Shown here: piece by piece, positions 24,525 to 33,646 of the stretch
How the letters are laid out: every line of letters begins with the position of its first letter
Numbering within the stretch: position 1 is the first letter of the stretch
Assembly: GCF_003315035.1 (NCBI RefSeq)
Contig: NZ_QNRE01000022.1
Coordinates: 1 to 64,000, forward strand
Length of the DNA: 64,000 nucleotides
Source: Nocardia puris
GTDB lineage: Bacteria > Actinomycetota > Actinomycetes > Mycobacteriales > Mycobacteriaceae
Direction: 5' to 3'
Translations under genes and position numbers: made by a program
Notes under the pieces: model-generated
Databases searched by the model: none
What the model was told of the DNA's origin: nothing
What the model saw: only the letters and a program-made list of their open reading frames with translations

Positions 24525-26278
24525 CGTGATTCCTCCCAGGCGGGGGTCTGGGCGCGCCACAGGCGCGCGTATTCGCCGTCGCGGGCGAGCAATTCGTCGT
24601 GGGCGCCCGATTCGACGACGCGGCCGCGCGCGAGGACCACAATGCGGGCGGCGTCGCGAATCGTGTTCAGGCGGTGCGCGATCACCAGCAGTGTCCGGCC
24701 GGCCACCAGGCGTGACAGCGCGTCCTGCACGGCCGCTTCGGATTCGGGGTCGGCGAAGGCGGTGGCCTCGTCCAGCACCAGGACGGGCGCGTCGGCGAGC
24801 AGCGCGCGGGCGATCGAAACCCGTTGTGCTTCACCGCCGGAGAGGTGGGCGTCATCGCCGACCACGCTGTCGTAGCCGCGCGGCAGGGCCGTGACGCGTT
24901 CGTGGATCTGGGCGGCGCGTGCGGCCCGTTCGACCTCGGCGAGCGTGGCGTCCGGCCGGGCCAGGGCGATATTGTCGCGAATGCTGGTGCGCAGCAACGA
25001 CGTTTCCTGGAAGACGAAGCCGATCTGCCGGTAGAGGTCGCGTTCGGCGATCTCGCGGACATCGACGCCGCCCATGCGCACGGCGCCGTCGGTAACATCC
25101 CAGAAGCGCGGAAGCAGCCGTGCCAGTGTCGATTTGCCGGAGCCGGACGGCCCGACCAGGGCGGTCACCGTTCCTGGTTCGAGGGTGAGGTCGACGCCGT
25201 CGAGCACGTCGGTGCGTCCGTCGTAGGAGAAGCGCACGCCGTCGAACTCGACGCGCGCCCCGTCCGGCGACTTCGGCGCGGTGGCGGGCGGCAGCTCCGG
25301 CGTGCGCAGCAAGGCGGCCAGGCGCCCCGCCGCAGCGGTCGCCGCTTGCAGCGACAGCGCGCCGAAACCGAGGGCGGTGATCGGCGCGCCGAGGCCCACG
25401 GTCAGCATGGCGAAGGCGACGATGTCGACGGGGTCGGAGCCGAGCCACACGCCGCCCGCCAACGCGGTGACGAGGAGGACGGGCGGTGAGATCACGGTGG
25501 CCGCCAGCGCCTCCAGGCCGCGCAACGGGACGAGCCATTCGCCGAGGAATCGGGCGAGATCGTCGCCGGCCCTGCGGTATCGGTCCTGCGCGCTGCCCGC
25601 GCCGCCGAACGCCTTCACCACCGCGATCCCGTCCACGAATTCCACGACGGCGGCGCCCAGCCGGTCCAGTTCGGCGCTCCACCTCCGCTGGCGCTCGGCC
25701 TCGCCGCGCGTCATCAGCGCCACCGCCGCACCCCACAGCAGGAACGGCACGAGGCTCAGCCCGGCCAGGCGCCAGTCGAGCCAGAACAGGTAACCGAGCG
25801 CGGCCAGCGGGGTGACCACCGCCGCGACCAGGTCGTTGAACGCGTGCGCGACCACGTGGTGCACGGCGCCCACGTCGTCGGTGAGCGCCCGCTTGACCCG
25901 GCCGGAACCGCGGTCGGCGAACCAGCCGAGCGGCACGCGGCCGAGGTGCGCGGCCATTTCGCGACGCAGCCGCAGGCCCAGGTCGGCGTCGGCGGCGTGG
26001 CTGAGGGTGTAGGCGGCCGCGCTGCCGAAGGTGCGCACGGCGAACGCCGCGACCGCGACGGCCACCCACGCCCAGACCGCGCCGCGATCCGTGGGGCCGT
26101 CACGGAGGAATTCGCGGGCGATCTCGACCACGGCGACGAAGGGGGCGAGTCCGGCGAGGGAGGCGGCGGCTTGGAGTGCGGCCGCCGCGATCAATCTGCC
26201 GCGCACCGGGCCGAGGACGACCCCGAGGCCTCCTTCTGGCTGGTTCGCCTCGTCCGGTGTCGGGCTCGGCGCGGTCAT
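24521..26278 (-). CDS. ABC exporter half-transporter (permease plus ATPase), IrtA-like
   Basis: A 585-aa partner of the gene at 22800. An N-terminal membrane domain covers residues about 25-320. The ATPase has Walker A VGPSGSGKSTLARLLPRFWD, Q-loop GFVFQETSLLRTS, signature HLSGGEAQRVSIARALLADA and Walker B VLVLDEATAFADPES, where the usual acidic residue is retained. It is first in the operon, and its promoter overlaps a 27-bp inverted repeat probably bound by the TetR divergently encoded at 26520. Substrate unknown; siderophore or drug export or import is plausible. Confidence 0.85.
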   Translation of the reverse strand: MTAPSPTPDEANQPEGGLGVVLGPVRGRLIAAAALQAAASLAGLAPFVAVVEIAREFLRDGPTDRGAVWAWVAVAVAAFAVRTFGSAAAYTLSHAADADLGLRLRREMAAHLGRVPLGWFADRGSGRVKRALTDDVGAVHHVVAHAFNDLVAAVVTPLAALGYLFWLDWRLAGLSLVPFLLWGAAVALMTRGEAERQRRWSAELDRLGAAVVEFVDGIAVVKAFGGAGSAQDRYRRAGDDLARFLGEWLVPLRGLEALAATVISPPVLLVTALAGGVWLGSDPVDIVAFAMLTVGLGAPITALGFGALSLQAATAAAGRLAALLRTPELPPATAPKSPDGARVEFDGVRFSYDGRTDVLDGVDLTLEPGTVTALVGPSGSGKSTLARLLPRFWDVTDGAVRMGGVDVREIAERDLYRQIGFVFQETSLLRTSIRDNIALARPDATLAEVERAARAAQIHERVTALPRGYDSVVGDDAHLSGGEAQRVSIARALLADAPVLVLDEATAFADPESEAAVQDALSRLVAGRTLLVIAHRLNTIRDAARIVVLARGRVVESGAHDELLARDGEYARLWRAQTPAWEESR

Positions 26279-26339
26279 GCCCGCACCTCGCCCGGTCGGT
26301 GGGCAGCGCGCCGGATGCGGTTGCTCATGGGTCCCCTTT

Positions 26340-26366
26340 CCAAATTAGATCAGTGTTCTAATTTGG
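26340..26366. promoter_or_regulatory. Perfect inverted-repeat operator upstream of the ABC operon
   Basis: CCAAATTAGA (26340-26349) and TCTAATTTGG (26357-26366) are perfect 10-bp arms around a 7-bp spacer. The site is 60 bp upstream of the ABC start at 26278 and upstream of the TetR at 26520. Its A/T richness against a G/C-rich background makes a chance palindrome unlikely. The TetR is the obvious ligand. Confidence 0.78.
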
Positions 26367-26519
26367 AGTGTACCGATGGGCGGAGCGGGCGCAAGGGGTG
26401 CGCGGGCGTCCAACCGGACCGAGCGAGGTTCGGTGCAAGTGCACGGCAGGCAGCCGCACCGGACCGGTGCGATTCGGCGGCGATCAGGGCCGCCCGACGC
26501 GCCCGCTAGGGTGGCGGGC

Positions 26520-27209
26520 ATGCCCAGCGGTACCAGGCGCGCCTATCGGACCGGCCTCTCGCGCGACGCGATCGTGGCGGCCGCGGCCGCGCTCACGGCC
26601 GAACGCGGGCTCGACGGGTGGAGCATGCGGGAGCTCACCGCCCGGCTCGACACGTCGCTGTCGGTGATCTACCACCACGTGGGCGACCGGGAGAAGGTGT
26701 GCGCGGCGGTGGTCGACAAGGTCTACGCGGAGATGAATCTCCCGACGGACGACGAGGATTGGCGCGCGCTGCTGCGAAACATGCTGTACCCCATGATCGA
26801 TCGGCTCGCCGAGTATCCGGGCGTGGCGTCGTGGTTGCTGCGCAACGGGCCTCGCACCGAGCAGTTGGTGCCGGTGATGGACGCCGGGGTGTCGCGCATG
26901 CTGGAGGCGGGCTGGGGTGAGGAGGCGGTGACCGCCTACACGGTGGCGTTCAACACCTGCCTTGGCCTGATCGCCTTGGGCGACACTCGTTTTCCCGACG
27001 GCAACGACCCCGGCCTGACCGCGCTGCTGGACTCCCTGGACGCCCACCCCGGCCCCGGCGCCGAGCAGATGCGGCGCATGGCCGCGCGTTTCGCCTCCGG
27101 TGCGGCCGAGCGCGCCGCCGCCCACGCCGAATACTGCCGCTACGCCCTGGATCGGGTACTCGACGGACTCGAAGCCCGGCTGACCCTCATCCAGGGTGAC
27201 CGCGCCTGA
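26520..27209 (+). CDS. TetR/AcrR-family transcriptional regulator
   Basis: A 229-aa regulator from ATG 26520; the frame extends upstream to 26376 but without family similarity. The helix-turn-helix lies at about residues 12-60 (LTAERGLDGWSMRELTARLD and SVIYHHVGDREKVC), and the C-terminal helical part resembles TetR_C domains. It is divergent from the ABC exporter, with the 27-bp operator between them, so it probably represses the exporter. A 153-bp leader separates the operator from its start. Confidence 0.85.
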   Translation: MPSGTRRAYRTGLSRDAIVAAAAALTAERGLDGWSMRELTARLDTSLSVIYHHVGDREKVCAAVVDKVYAEMNLPTDDEDWRALLRNMLYPMIDRLAEYPGVASWLLRNGPRTEQLVPVMDAGVSRMLEAGWGEEAVTAYTVAFNTCLGLIALGDTRFPDGNDPGLTALLDSLDAHPGPGAEQMRRMAARFASGAAERAAAHAEYCRYALDRVLDGLEARLTLIQGDRA

Positions 27210-27605
27210 TCAGTCGATGAGGCCGAGCGACTGCAAGTGGCGGAAGACCAGCATCGAGCCGGGGGCGACGTGGGTCATGGCGGCGTACTCGGCCACGGTG
27301 AAGTAGCGGAGTTCGGCGATCTCGCCGCTCGGGTGCGGGTCGCCGTCGAGGTCGGCGGTGAAGCAGGTCATGTGCAGGCGGGTGCCCGGCGCGTGCCCGT
27401 ACGCCTCGGCCTCGAAATCCCCCAGGTGCGCGTAGGCGGCCACCCCGACCCCCAACTCCTCCCGGATCTCCCGGTGCAGCGCCGCCACCGGCGTCTCCCC
27501 CGCGTCGATCTTCCCGCCCGCCATGTAGAAGACGTCCTTACCGGTGGACCGCGCCTGCAACAGGCGGCGGTCCCGAACGTGCGCCAACGCAGCCGTGCGA
27601 ATCAT
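27210..27605 (-). CDS. NUDIX hydrolase
   Basis: A 131-aa NUDIX protein with a complete Nudix box: GKIDAGETPVAALHREIREE followed by LGV, matching GX5EX7REUXEEXGU. Members hydrolyse nucleoside diphosphates linked to another moiety, often for housecleaning. It is convergent with the TetR gene, the two stops abutting at 27209/27210. The start has GGGAG immediately upstream. Confidence 0.9.
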   Translation of the reverse strand: MIRTAALAHVRDRRLLQARSTGKDVFYMAGGKIDAGETPVAALHREIREELGVGVAAYAHLGDFEAEAYGHAPGTRLHMTCFTADLDGDPHPSGEIAELRYFTVAEYAAMTHVAPGSMLVFRHLQSLGLID

Positions 27606-27739
27606 CTCCCCACAGTAGAACGGGCGTCGCCCGCGGCGAGCGGAGGGCCGGTCGCCGACGATCCGGCGCGCCGAGCGGATTGTCGCGGCTGGGCCGATGG
27701 CGTGACGCCCCGACGTGGCCGGTCCGCCTCCACAGTGGG

Positions 27740-27775
27740 CACCTCACCGTGGAGCGGCACCTCACCGTGGAGCGG
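27740..27775 (+). repeat. Two 18-bp direct repeats with a degenerate third copy
   Basis: CACCTCACCGTGGAGCGG occurs twice in tandem (27740-27757 and 27758-27775). A third, diverged copy follows to about 27788. The array overlaps the 3' end of the large regulator gene: the TGA at 27762-27764 on the minus strand lies in the second unit. Unit slippage would change only the downstream region. Confidence 0.7.
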
Positions 27776-30700
27776 CGCCTTGCCGTGGCCGATCAGCCTC
27801 ACCTACACGAGGTGGAGACGTGGCACCTTCGGCGAAGGCGGCATCGAAGCCGTCCGCTCCCAAGGATTTTCGGGCCGCACCGGTGATGCGGTCGACGTCG
27901 AAGCGTTCGGCGGACGGGAGCGGGGCGCCCACCGAGCGGCGGGCGGCGTCGGCGGCGCCGAGCAGGCGGGCGGCCGAATCCGGGTCGCCCAGCAGCGTTT
28001 TCGCGCCAGCCATGCCTTCCAGCGCGAGGGCCAGGGCGCGGGGGCCGCCGCCGGTGGCCAGCGCCATGCGGTAGCCCTGTTCGTGCAGGCCGAGGGCCGT
28101 CGCGCCGTCGCCGCGGAGTTCGGCGATGAAGCCGAGTTCGGCCAGCGGGGTGAGGGCGGCGAAGGTGTCGGACGCCCGTTCGCCGGTCACCCAGGGGGTC
28201 AGCAGCCGTTCGGCGGTGGTCAGGTCGCCCCGCCTGCGCGCGACGAGCGCCATGCCGAACTCGGCGTAGCCGATCAGCCCCGCGTTGCCCTGGTTCACGG
28301 CCAGCGCCCGGGCTCGCTCGTGGTGGGCGTAGGCGGTGTCGAGGTCGCCGGTCAGCATGATGACCCGGCCCAGAGCGGACAAACGTCCGGCGATCTCCGG
28401 ATCGAAGGACAGGTCCTCCGCGATCCGCAGGCCGGTCGACTGCAATCGGATCGCCTCGGCGTAGTCACCGAGGATCTCGGAGGTCCCGGCCAGGGTGTCG
28501 AGCGCTTGCAGTCGCCCCCAGCGGTCGCCGAGGGCGGCGAACAGTTCCTCCGCGCGCCGGGCGTCGCGGCGTGCCGTGGCGATGTCGTCGCGCAGCGACG
28601 CATAGCTCGCCAGGGTGGAAAGCGCGGCGGCGCAACCCCATTCGTCGCCCGCCGCCCGGCACGCGGCCAATGCGACCTCCGCCCAACGCGTCGCGACACC
28701 CATATCGCCGAAACCCCAGCGCGCGAAGGAGAGAAACCAGTGCGCCCGCGCCCGGCGCGGATTGTCGGGACCGAGCAGGTCCAGTGCCGCCTGCCCCTCG
28801 TCCTCGACCGCGGCACCGGGTCGCGACCACAGCGCCAATCCCGTGCGCCACACCGTGACCCCGGCCCGCACGTCGTCGTCCCCGCCGGGCAGCGCCAGCG
28901 CGGCGTCGGCCGCGTCGAGCGCGACCCCGGGCCTGCCGCGCAGGAACCAGTACCAGGCGAGCGCGTCCACCAACCGCAGACGCCGGTCCACCGGTGAACG
29001 TGCCAGCGCCGCTTGCATATTCGCCTCTTCGGCGTCCAAGGCGCGCAGCCACGTGCCCTGCTCGCGCCCCCGCAGTCCGGGCTCCGCGCACTCGGCGAAC
29101 CCCAGGAAGTACTCCGCGTGCCGCTCGCCGAACCGCTCGTCCTCCCCCGCCTCGGCCAATCGCTTGCCCGCGTACTCGCGCACCGACTCGAGCAGGCGAT
29201 ACCGGTCGCCGTCGGCCCGGACCAGCAGCGACCTGTCGACCAGTCGGGCCATCACCCCGGCCACATCGGCCACGGCGATCCCGGCTCCGCTCTCCGCCCC
29301 GCCGCCGACTCGCGCGCCACCCTCGTGCCCGAAACCCTCCGGCCCACGAACGCTCGGCCCGGAACCCGATACGCCACCGTCACCGCCGGAAGCCGGTACC
29401 CCTTCCCTCTTCGCGTCGGTCGAATCACCTTCGGCCGCAATCGCATTCCCCTCCGCGCAGGGGGACTCCACCGACGCGCGCGATCGCTCTGCGCACACCT
29501 CCTCCGCCGCCTCGAGCGCGCACCCGCCCGCGAAGACCGACAACCGGCGCAACACAACCTGTTCGGGTTCGGTGAGCAGCGACCAGCTCCAGTCGATCAT
29601 CGACCACAGCGTGCGCTGGCGTTCGGGGACGCCGGGGCGGGGCGCGGACAGGGTGCGGAACCGGTCGCACAGCCGCACGGTCAGTTCGCCGAGACCGAGC
29701 CCGGGGAGACGGGCGGCGGCGAGTTCCAGAGCGAGAGGGATGCCGTCGAGACTTTCGCAGATCGCGAGGACCTGCGGCTCGGTGTGCTCGTCGAGGACGA
29801 AGCCCGGGTCGGCGTCGGCGGCGCGTTCGGCGAACAGGAGCGCCGCGCCGCTCGGAGGCAGCGGCGCCACCGGGAACAGCGCCTCGCCCGCCAGCCCCAA
29901 CGGTTCCCGGCTGGTCGCCAGCACCACCAGGCCCGGCGCGGCGGCGAGCACGCGGCCCGCCACCTCGGCGGCCGCGCCGGTCAGATGTTCGCAGTTGTCC
30001 AGCACGAGCAGGCCGCGCACGTCGCCGATCACCGAGATCAGCTGCGCCAGCGCGTCGGCGGACCCCGCCCCGGCGCCCACGCTGGTGCCCGCCTTCACCC
30101 CGAGCGCCGTGCCGATCACACCCGCTACGGCCGCGACGGATTCGCCCGCGCCCAGCCCGGCGAGTTCGGCGAACCGCACCCCGTCCGACAGCCGCTCCGC
30201 CCACCGCGCCGCCGCGGCCAGCGCCAGCCGGGTCTTACCGACACCGCCGAATCCGGTCAGCGTGACCAACCGCGCACCCGCCAGCCGCGCCACGACGCGC
30301 TCGACGTCCTCGTCGCGCCCGATCAACCGGGTCAGCGGCGCGGGCAGCGGCGGCGGCCGGTACCCCGCCGACGGCACGGGCGCCGAACGCAGGGAGGGGC
30401 TGTGCCGCAACATCTCCCGGTGTAGTTCGACCAGCTCCGGTGACGGGTCGGCACCCAGTTCGTCACGCAGCCCGGTGCGCAACTCCTCGAAGACGACCAG
30501 CGCCTCGTGCCCCCGCCCCGACCGGTACAGCGCACGCATCTGCGCGGCGCGCATCCGTTCCCGCAGCGGGTGCCGGGCCGCCACCTCGGCCAATTCGTCG
30601 GCCAGCAGTACGTGTTCGCCGAGTGCCAGCAGCGTCTCGGCGCGCTCCTCGACGGCCGCGATCCGCTGGTCGTGCAACCGGGCCACCACCGGCTGCGCGG

Positions 30701-31136
30701 TGAGCGCGTCGCCCAGATCGGCGAAAGCCGGTCCGCGCCAGAGGTTCAGCGCGTCGTCGAGCAGTGCCGCCCGCGCGCGGGCATCGCCCTCGGCGCGCGC
30801 CCGCTCCACCAGTTCGAGAAACCGTCCGGCGTCGACGGCCGTGCCGGGCACGCGCAACCGGTAGCCCGCCGCGTCGAACACCACCAGGTCGCGCCCGCCC
30901 GGCTCGGCGTCGTCCAGAACGCGCCGCAGCTGGGACACCTTCGCCTGCACCGCGCCCTTGGGATCGGCGGGCGGGCGCGCACCCCACAACTCCTCGATCA
31001 ACCGGTCCACCGGCACGGGCTCGCCCGACCGCAGCAGCAGATGGCCCAGCAGCAGCCGGACCTTCAGTTCCGGGACCCGCACCGGCTCATCGCGCTCGGT
31101 GCGCACCTCGAGTTGGCCGAGCACACCGAAACGCAC
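27762..31136 (-). CDS. SARP/AfsR-type regulator: OmpR-like DNA binding, BTAD, NB-ARC ATPase and TPR domains
   Basis: A 1124-aa multidomain activator from GTG 31136 (MRFGVLGQLEVRTERDEPV). Residues about 1-95 are the winged helix and 95-245 the BTAD domain (LRERMRAAQMRALYRSGRGH). An ATPase follows with P-loop TLTGFGGVGKTRLALAAA near 290 and Walker B GLLVLDNCEHL near 375. A low-complexity Gly/Ser-rich insert sits around 560-630, and the C-terminal half has TPR-like repeats. Such proteins switch on secondary-metabolite or export genes. The FMN reductase and MFS genes start divergently 104 bp away and are the nearest candidate targets. No biosynthetic cluster is visible here. Confidence 0.88.
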   Translation of the reverse strand: MRFGVLGQLEVRTERDEPVRVPELKVRLLLGHLLLRSGEPVPVDRLIEELWGARPPADPKGAVQAKVSQLRRVLDDAEPGGRDLVVFDAAGYRLRVPGTAVDAGRFLELVERARAEGDARARAALLDDALNLWRGPAFADLGDALTAQPVVARLHDQRIAAVEERAETLLALGEHVLLADELAEVAARHPLRERMRAAQMRALYRSGRGHEALVVFEELRTGLRDELGADPSPELVELHREMLRHSPSLRSAPVPSAGYRPPPLPAPLTRLIGRDEDVERVVARLAGARLVTLTGFGGVGKTRLALAAAARWAERLSDGVRFAELAGLGAGESVAAVAGVIGTALGVKAGTSVGAGAGSADALAQLISVIGDVRGLLVLDNCEHLTGAAAEVAGRVLAAAPGLVVLATSREPLGLAGEALFPVAPLPPSGAALLFAERAADADPGFVLDEHTEPQVLAICESLDGIPLALELAAARLPGLGLGELTVRLCDRFRTLSAPRPGVPERQRTLWSMIDWSWSLLTEPEQVVLRRLSVFAGGCALEAAEEVCAERSRASVESPCAEGNAIAAEGDSTDAKREGVPASGGDGGVSGSGPSVRGPEGFGHEGGARVGGGAESGAGIAVADVAGVMARLVDRSLLVRADGDRYRLLESVREYAGKRLAEAGEDERFGERHAEYFLGFAECAEPGLRGREQGTWLRALDAEEANMQAALARSPVDRRLRLVDALAWYWFLRGRPGVALDAADAALALPGGDDDVRAGVTVWRTGLALWSRPGAAVEDEGQAALDLLGPDNPRRARAHWFLSFARWGFGDMGVATRWAEVALAACRAAGDEWGCAAALSTLASYASLRDDIATARRDARRAEELFAALGDRWGRLQALDTLAGTSEILGDYAEAIRLQSTGLRIAEDLSFDPEIAGRLSALGRVIMLTGDLDTAYAHHERARALAVNQGNAGLIGYAEFGMALVARRRGDLTTAERLLTPWVTGERASDTFAALTPLAELGFIAELRGDGATALGLHEQGYRMALATGGGPRALALALEGMAGAKTLLGDPDSAARLLGAADAARRSVGAPLPSAERFDVDRITGAARKSLGADGFDAAFAEGATSPPRVGEADRPRQGAAPR

Positions 31137-31239
31137 GCCGCCGACGTTACCGGACCTCGGACGCACCCGAAGCGCGTCCGAAGCGAACCCGAACCGCCCG
31201 GCCGCACCCTCGGGACGGATTCCGAACGAGGAGGACGCA

Positions 31240-31845
31240 ATGCCCGACGACACCGCACCGATCCGGTTGGCCGTGCTGATCGCGAGCACCCGCACCGGAC
31301 GTTTCGGCCCGACCGTGGCCGAGTGGTTCGCCGCCCGCGCGCGGGCCCGCGCGGACCTGAAGGTCGACGTGATCGACCTGGCCACGGCCTGGCTGCCCGA
31401 GGTCCTGGCCGGCGACGACGTCACCGAACCGCCCGCGCCGGTGCGCGAGCTGTCCGGCTGGCTCGACGCCGCCGACGCGTTCGCGGTGGTCACGCCGGAG
31501 TACAACCACAGCTTCCCGGCCGCCCTCAAGACCGCCATCGACTGGTTCTCCGACGAATGGCAGGCCAAACCCGTCGGCTATGTCAGCTACGGCGGGATCA
31601 GCGGCGGGCTGCGCGCCGTGGAGCAGTTGCGGCTGGTGTTCAACGAGGTGCACGCCATGTCGGTGCGCACCAGCGTGGCGTTCCCGAACTACCCCGAGCT
31701 GTTCGGCGACGACGGTGAACCCGTGGACGCGCCGCGCTACGACCGCTACGCCGACGGCATGCTGGACGAATTGGTCTGGTGGGCAGAGGGTTTGCGCCGC
31801 CAGCGCGCCCACCGTCCGCTGCGGGTGACCGGAGGCGGGCAGTGA
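31240..31845 (+). CDS. NADPH-dependent FMN reductase family protein
   Basis: A 201-aa flavodoxin-like reductase. The start ATG 31240 follows GAGGAGG. Typical motifs are LIASTRTGRFGPTVAEWF (FMN phosphate loop), VVTPEYNHSFPAALKTAIDW and VGYVSYGGISGGLRAVEQLR. It may provide reduced FMN or reduce quinones or azo compounds. Its stop overlaps the start of the MFS gene by 4 bp (GTGA), so reductase and pump are one operon, divergent from the SARP-type regulator. Confidence 0.88.
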   Translation: MPDDTAPIRLAVLIASTRTGRFGPTVAEWFAARARARADLKVDVIDLATAWLPEVLAGDDVTEPPAPVRELSGWLDAADAFAVVTPEYNHSFPAALKTAIDWFSDEWQAKPVGYVSYGGISGGLRAVEQLRLVFNEVHAMSVRTSVAFPNYPELFGDDGEPVDAPRYDRYADGMLDELVWWAEGLRRQRAHRPLRVTGGGQ

Positions 31846-33419
31846 CCGCGCAGGAGATCCCCGCGAAGGCGGGCCGGCGGGAATGGCTGGGCCTGGGCCT
31901 GCTCGCCGCACCGCTGCTGGTGCTCGCGCTGGATGTGAGCGTGCTGTTCCTCGCGACCCCGCACCTGTCGGCCGAACTGCGCCCGAGCGCCACCCAGCAG
32001 CTGTGGATCCTCGACATCTACGGCTTCCTCATCGCGGGTTTCCTCATCACGATGGGCGGCATCGGCGATCGGATCGGCAGGCGCAGGCTGCTGCTCCTCG
32101 GCGGCGCGGCGTTCGCCGTGGCGTCGGTGATCGCGGCCTACGCGCCCAGCGCGGAACTGCTGATCGCCGCGCGGGCGCTACTGGGTGTCGCCGGCGCGAC
32201 GCTGATGCCCTCGACGCTGGGGCTGATCTCCACGATGTTCCGCGATCCGCACCAGCGCACCTTCGCCATCGCGATCTGGATGACGGTGTTCTCGGCGGGC
32301 GTCGCGATCGGCCCCGTGGTGGGCGGTGTCGTGCTCGAATTCTTCTGGTGGGGTGCGGTTTTCCTGATCGGCGTGCCGGTGATGCTGGTACTGCTGGTCT
32401 TCGGACCCGCGCTGCTGCCCGAACACCGGCAGGCCGACGGGGCCAAGCGGATCGACCCGCTCAGCGTCGGATTGTCCTTGGCGACCATGCTGCCCGTGGC
32501 CTACGGCGTGAAAGAGATGGCGGCGCGCGGTGTTTCGGTGGACGCGGTGCTCGTGCTCGTGGCCGGGATCGTGGCGGGTGTGCTGTTCGTGCGCCGTCAG
32601 CTGCGGTCGCCGGACCCGCTGCTGGACGTGCGGCTGTTCACCCGGCGCGCCTTCGCGGGCGCGGTGGCGCTGATGATGCTCGGCACGCTCACCGTGAACG
32701 GCATCTACTACCTCACGCCGCAGTACCTGCAACTCGTCCGCGACATCTCGCCCCTCGGCGCGGGCCTGTGGCTGGTGCCGGTCGCGCTGGTCTCGGTGGT
32801 CGCTTCGCTGCTCACGCCGCGTTTCGCCCGGCGCTACGGCCGCCGGGCCGTGCTGGCCTGCGCCGCCCTCATCGCGGCGGGCGCGTGCGTGGGCATCCTG
32901 TTCATCGGGACCGGCACCGCGTTGCCCCTGGTCCTCGCGTGCGTGGCGCTCGCGACGTTCGGCGCGACCCCCACCGGCGTCATCGGCACCGACCTGGTGG
33001 TCGGCTCGGTGCCGCCGGAACGCGCCGGGTCGGCGGCGGCGGTGTCGGAGACCGCCGGGGAACTCGGCGTGGCCCTCGGCATCGCCACCACGGGCAGCCT
33101 GCTGGCCGCGACGTATCGCTCGCGGCTCCCGGAAGCCGCGCCCGACGGCCTGCCTGACGGTGTACTGGACAACGCGCGGGAAGGTGTCGCGTCGGCGCTC
33201 GACATCGCTGCGGGACTCCCCGGCGAGCTGGGAGCGGCACTCGCCGAGGCCGCCCGCTCGGCGTTCACGGCCGGGTTCGCGCTGGCGGGCGCGTTCGGCG
33301 CGGTGCTGCTGCTCGGGGTGGTGGTGCTCGCGAGGACGGTGGTCCCGGCGGAGACGCCGGACCCGGAAGAGGCTGAAGCGCAGGACGATTCGGCCACTGC
33401 CGGGGTCCCGCCCGCTTGA
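31842..33419 (+). CDS. MFS multidrug transporter, EmrB/QacA type (14 helices)
   Basis: A 525-aa drug:H+ antiporter-2-type pump from GTG 31842, coupled to the FMN reductase. The family hallmarks are ALDVSVLFLATPHLSAEL in helix 1, GDRIGRRRLLLLGG after helix 2, and motif C-like VAIGPVVGGVV in helix 5. It is a close paralogue of the next gene (same motifs WILDIYGFLIAGFLITMGG / WIMDSYGFFIAGFLLTMGT), pointing to a local duplication. The last 25 residues are acidic and cytoplasmic. Confidence 0.88.
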   Translation: MTAQEIPAKAGRREWLGLGLLAAPLLVLALDVSVLFLATPHLSAELRPSATQQLWILDIYGFLIAGFLITMGGIGDRIGRRRLLLLGGAAFAVASVIAAYAPSAELLIAARALLGVAGATLMPSTLGLISTMFRDPHQRTFAIAIWMTVFSAGVAIGPVVGGVVLEFFWWGAVFLIGVPVMLVLLVFGPALLPEHRQADGAKRIDPLSVGLSLATMLPVAYGVKEMAARGVSVDAVLVLVAGIVAGVLFVRRQLRSPDPLLDVRLFTRRAFAGAVALMMLGTLTVNGIYYLTPQYLQLVRDISPLGAGLWLVPVALVSVVASLLTPRFARRYGRRAVLACAALIAAGACVGILFIGTGTALPLVLACVALATFGATPTGVIGTDLVVGSVPPERAGSAAAVSETAGELGVALGIATTGSLLAATYRSRLPEAAPDGLPDGVLDNAREGVASALDIAAGLPGELGAALAEAARSAFTAGFALAGAFGAVLLLGVVVLARTVVPAETPDPEEAEAQDDSATAGVPPA

Positions 33420-33583
33420 TCCCGGAACCGGCCGGCCCATCGAATGCGCCTCGCGCTTTCGGTGGGCCGGCCACCTCGGAACCGGAGGGGCATCCGCAGC
33501 GGAACTCGTCATCCGAGCGCGGCGCCAACTCCGCCCGACGCATCCGGTTCCGAGATCACCTCGCCCGGCGTCGGCCCTCGCAG

Positions 33584-33628
33584 AGATATTTGAACGATAG
33601 TTCTATTTGTACTATCGTTCAAATATCT
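33584..33628. promoter_or_regulatory. 45-bp perfect inverted repeat (18-bp arms), probable TetR operator
   Basis: The left arm (33584-33601, beginning AGATATTTGAACG) and right arm (33611-33628, ending CGTTCAAATATCT) are exact reverse complements over 18 bp around the 9-bp spacer TCTATTTGT. It lies 19 bp before the MFS start at 33647, so bound protein would block initiation. The TetR gene at 35183, immediately downstream of that MFS, is the probable regulator. Confidence 0.85.
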
Positions 33629-33646
33629 CATCCCGAGGAGGACCGC

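Noticed and set aside
22725-24875. 716-codon plus-strand open frame opposite the ABC half-transporter
   Set aside because: Arg/His/Asp-rich shadow frame; the opposite strand carries complete Walker A, Walker B and signature motifs.
28615-30864. 749-codon plus-strand open frame inside the SARP-type regulator
   Set aside because: Low-complexity Ser/Arg/Pro/Ala-rich translation antisense to a clear P-loop/TPR protein.
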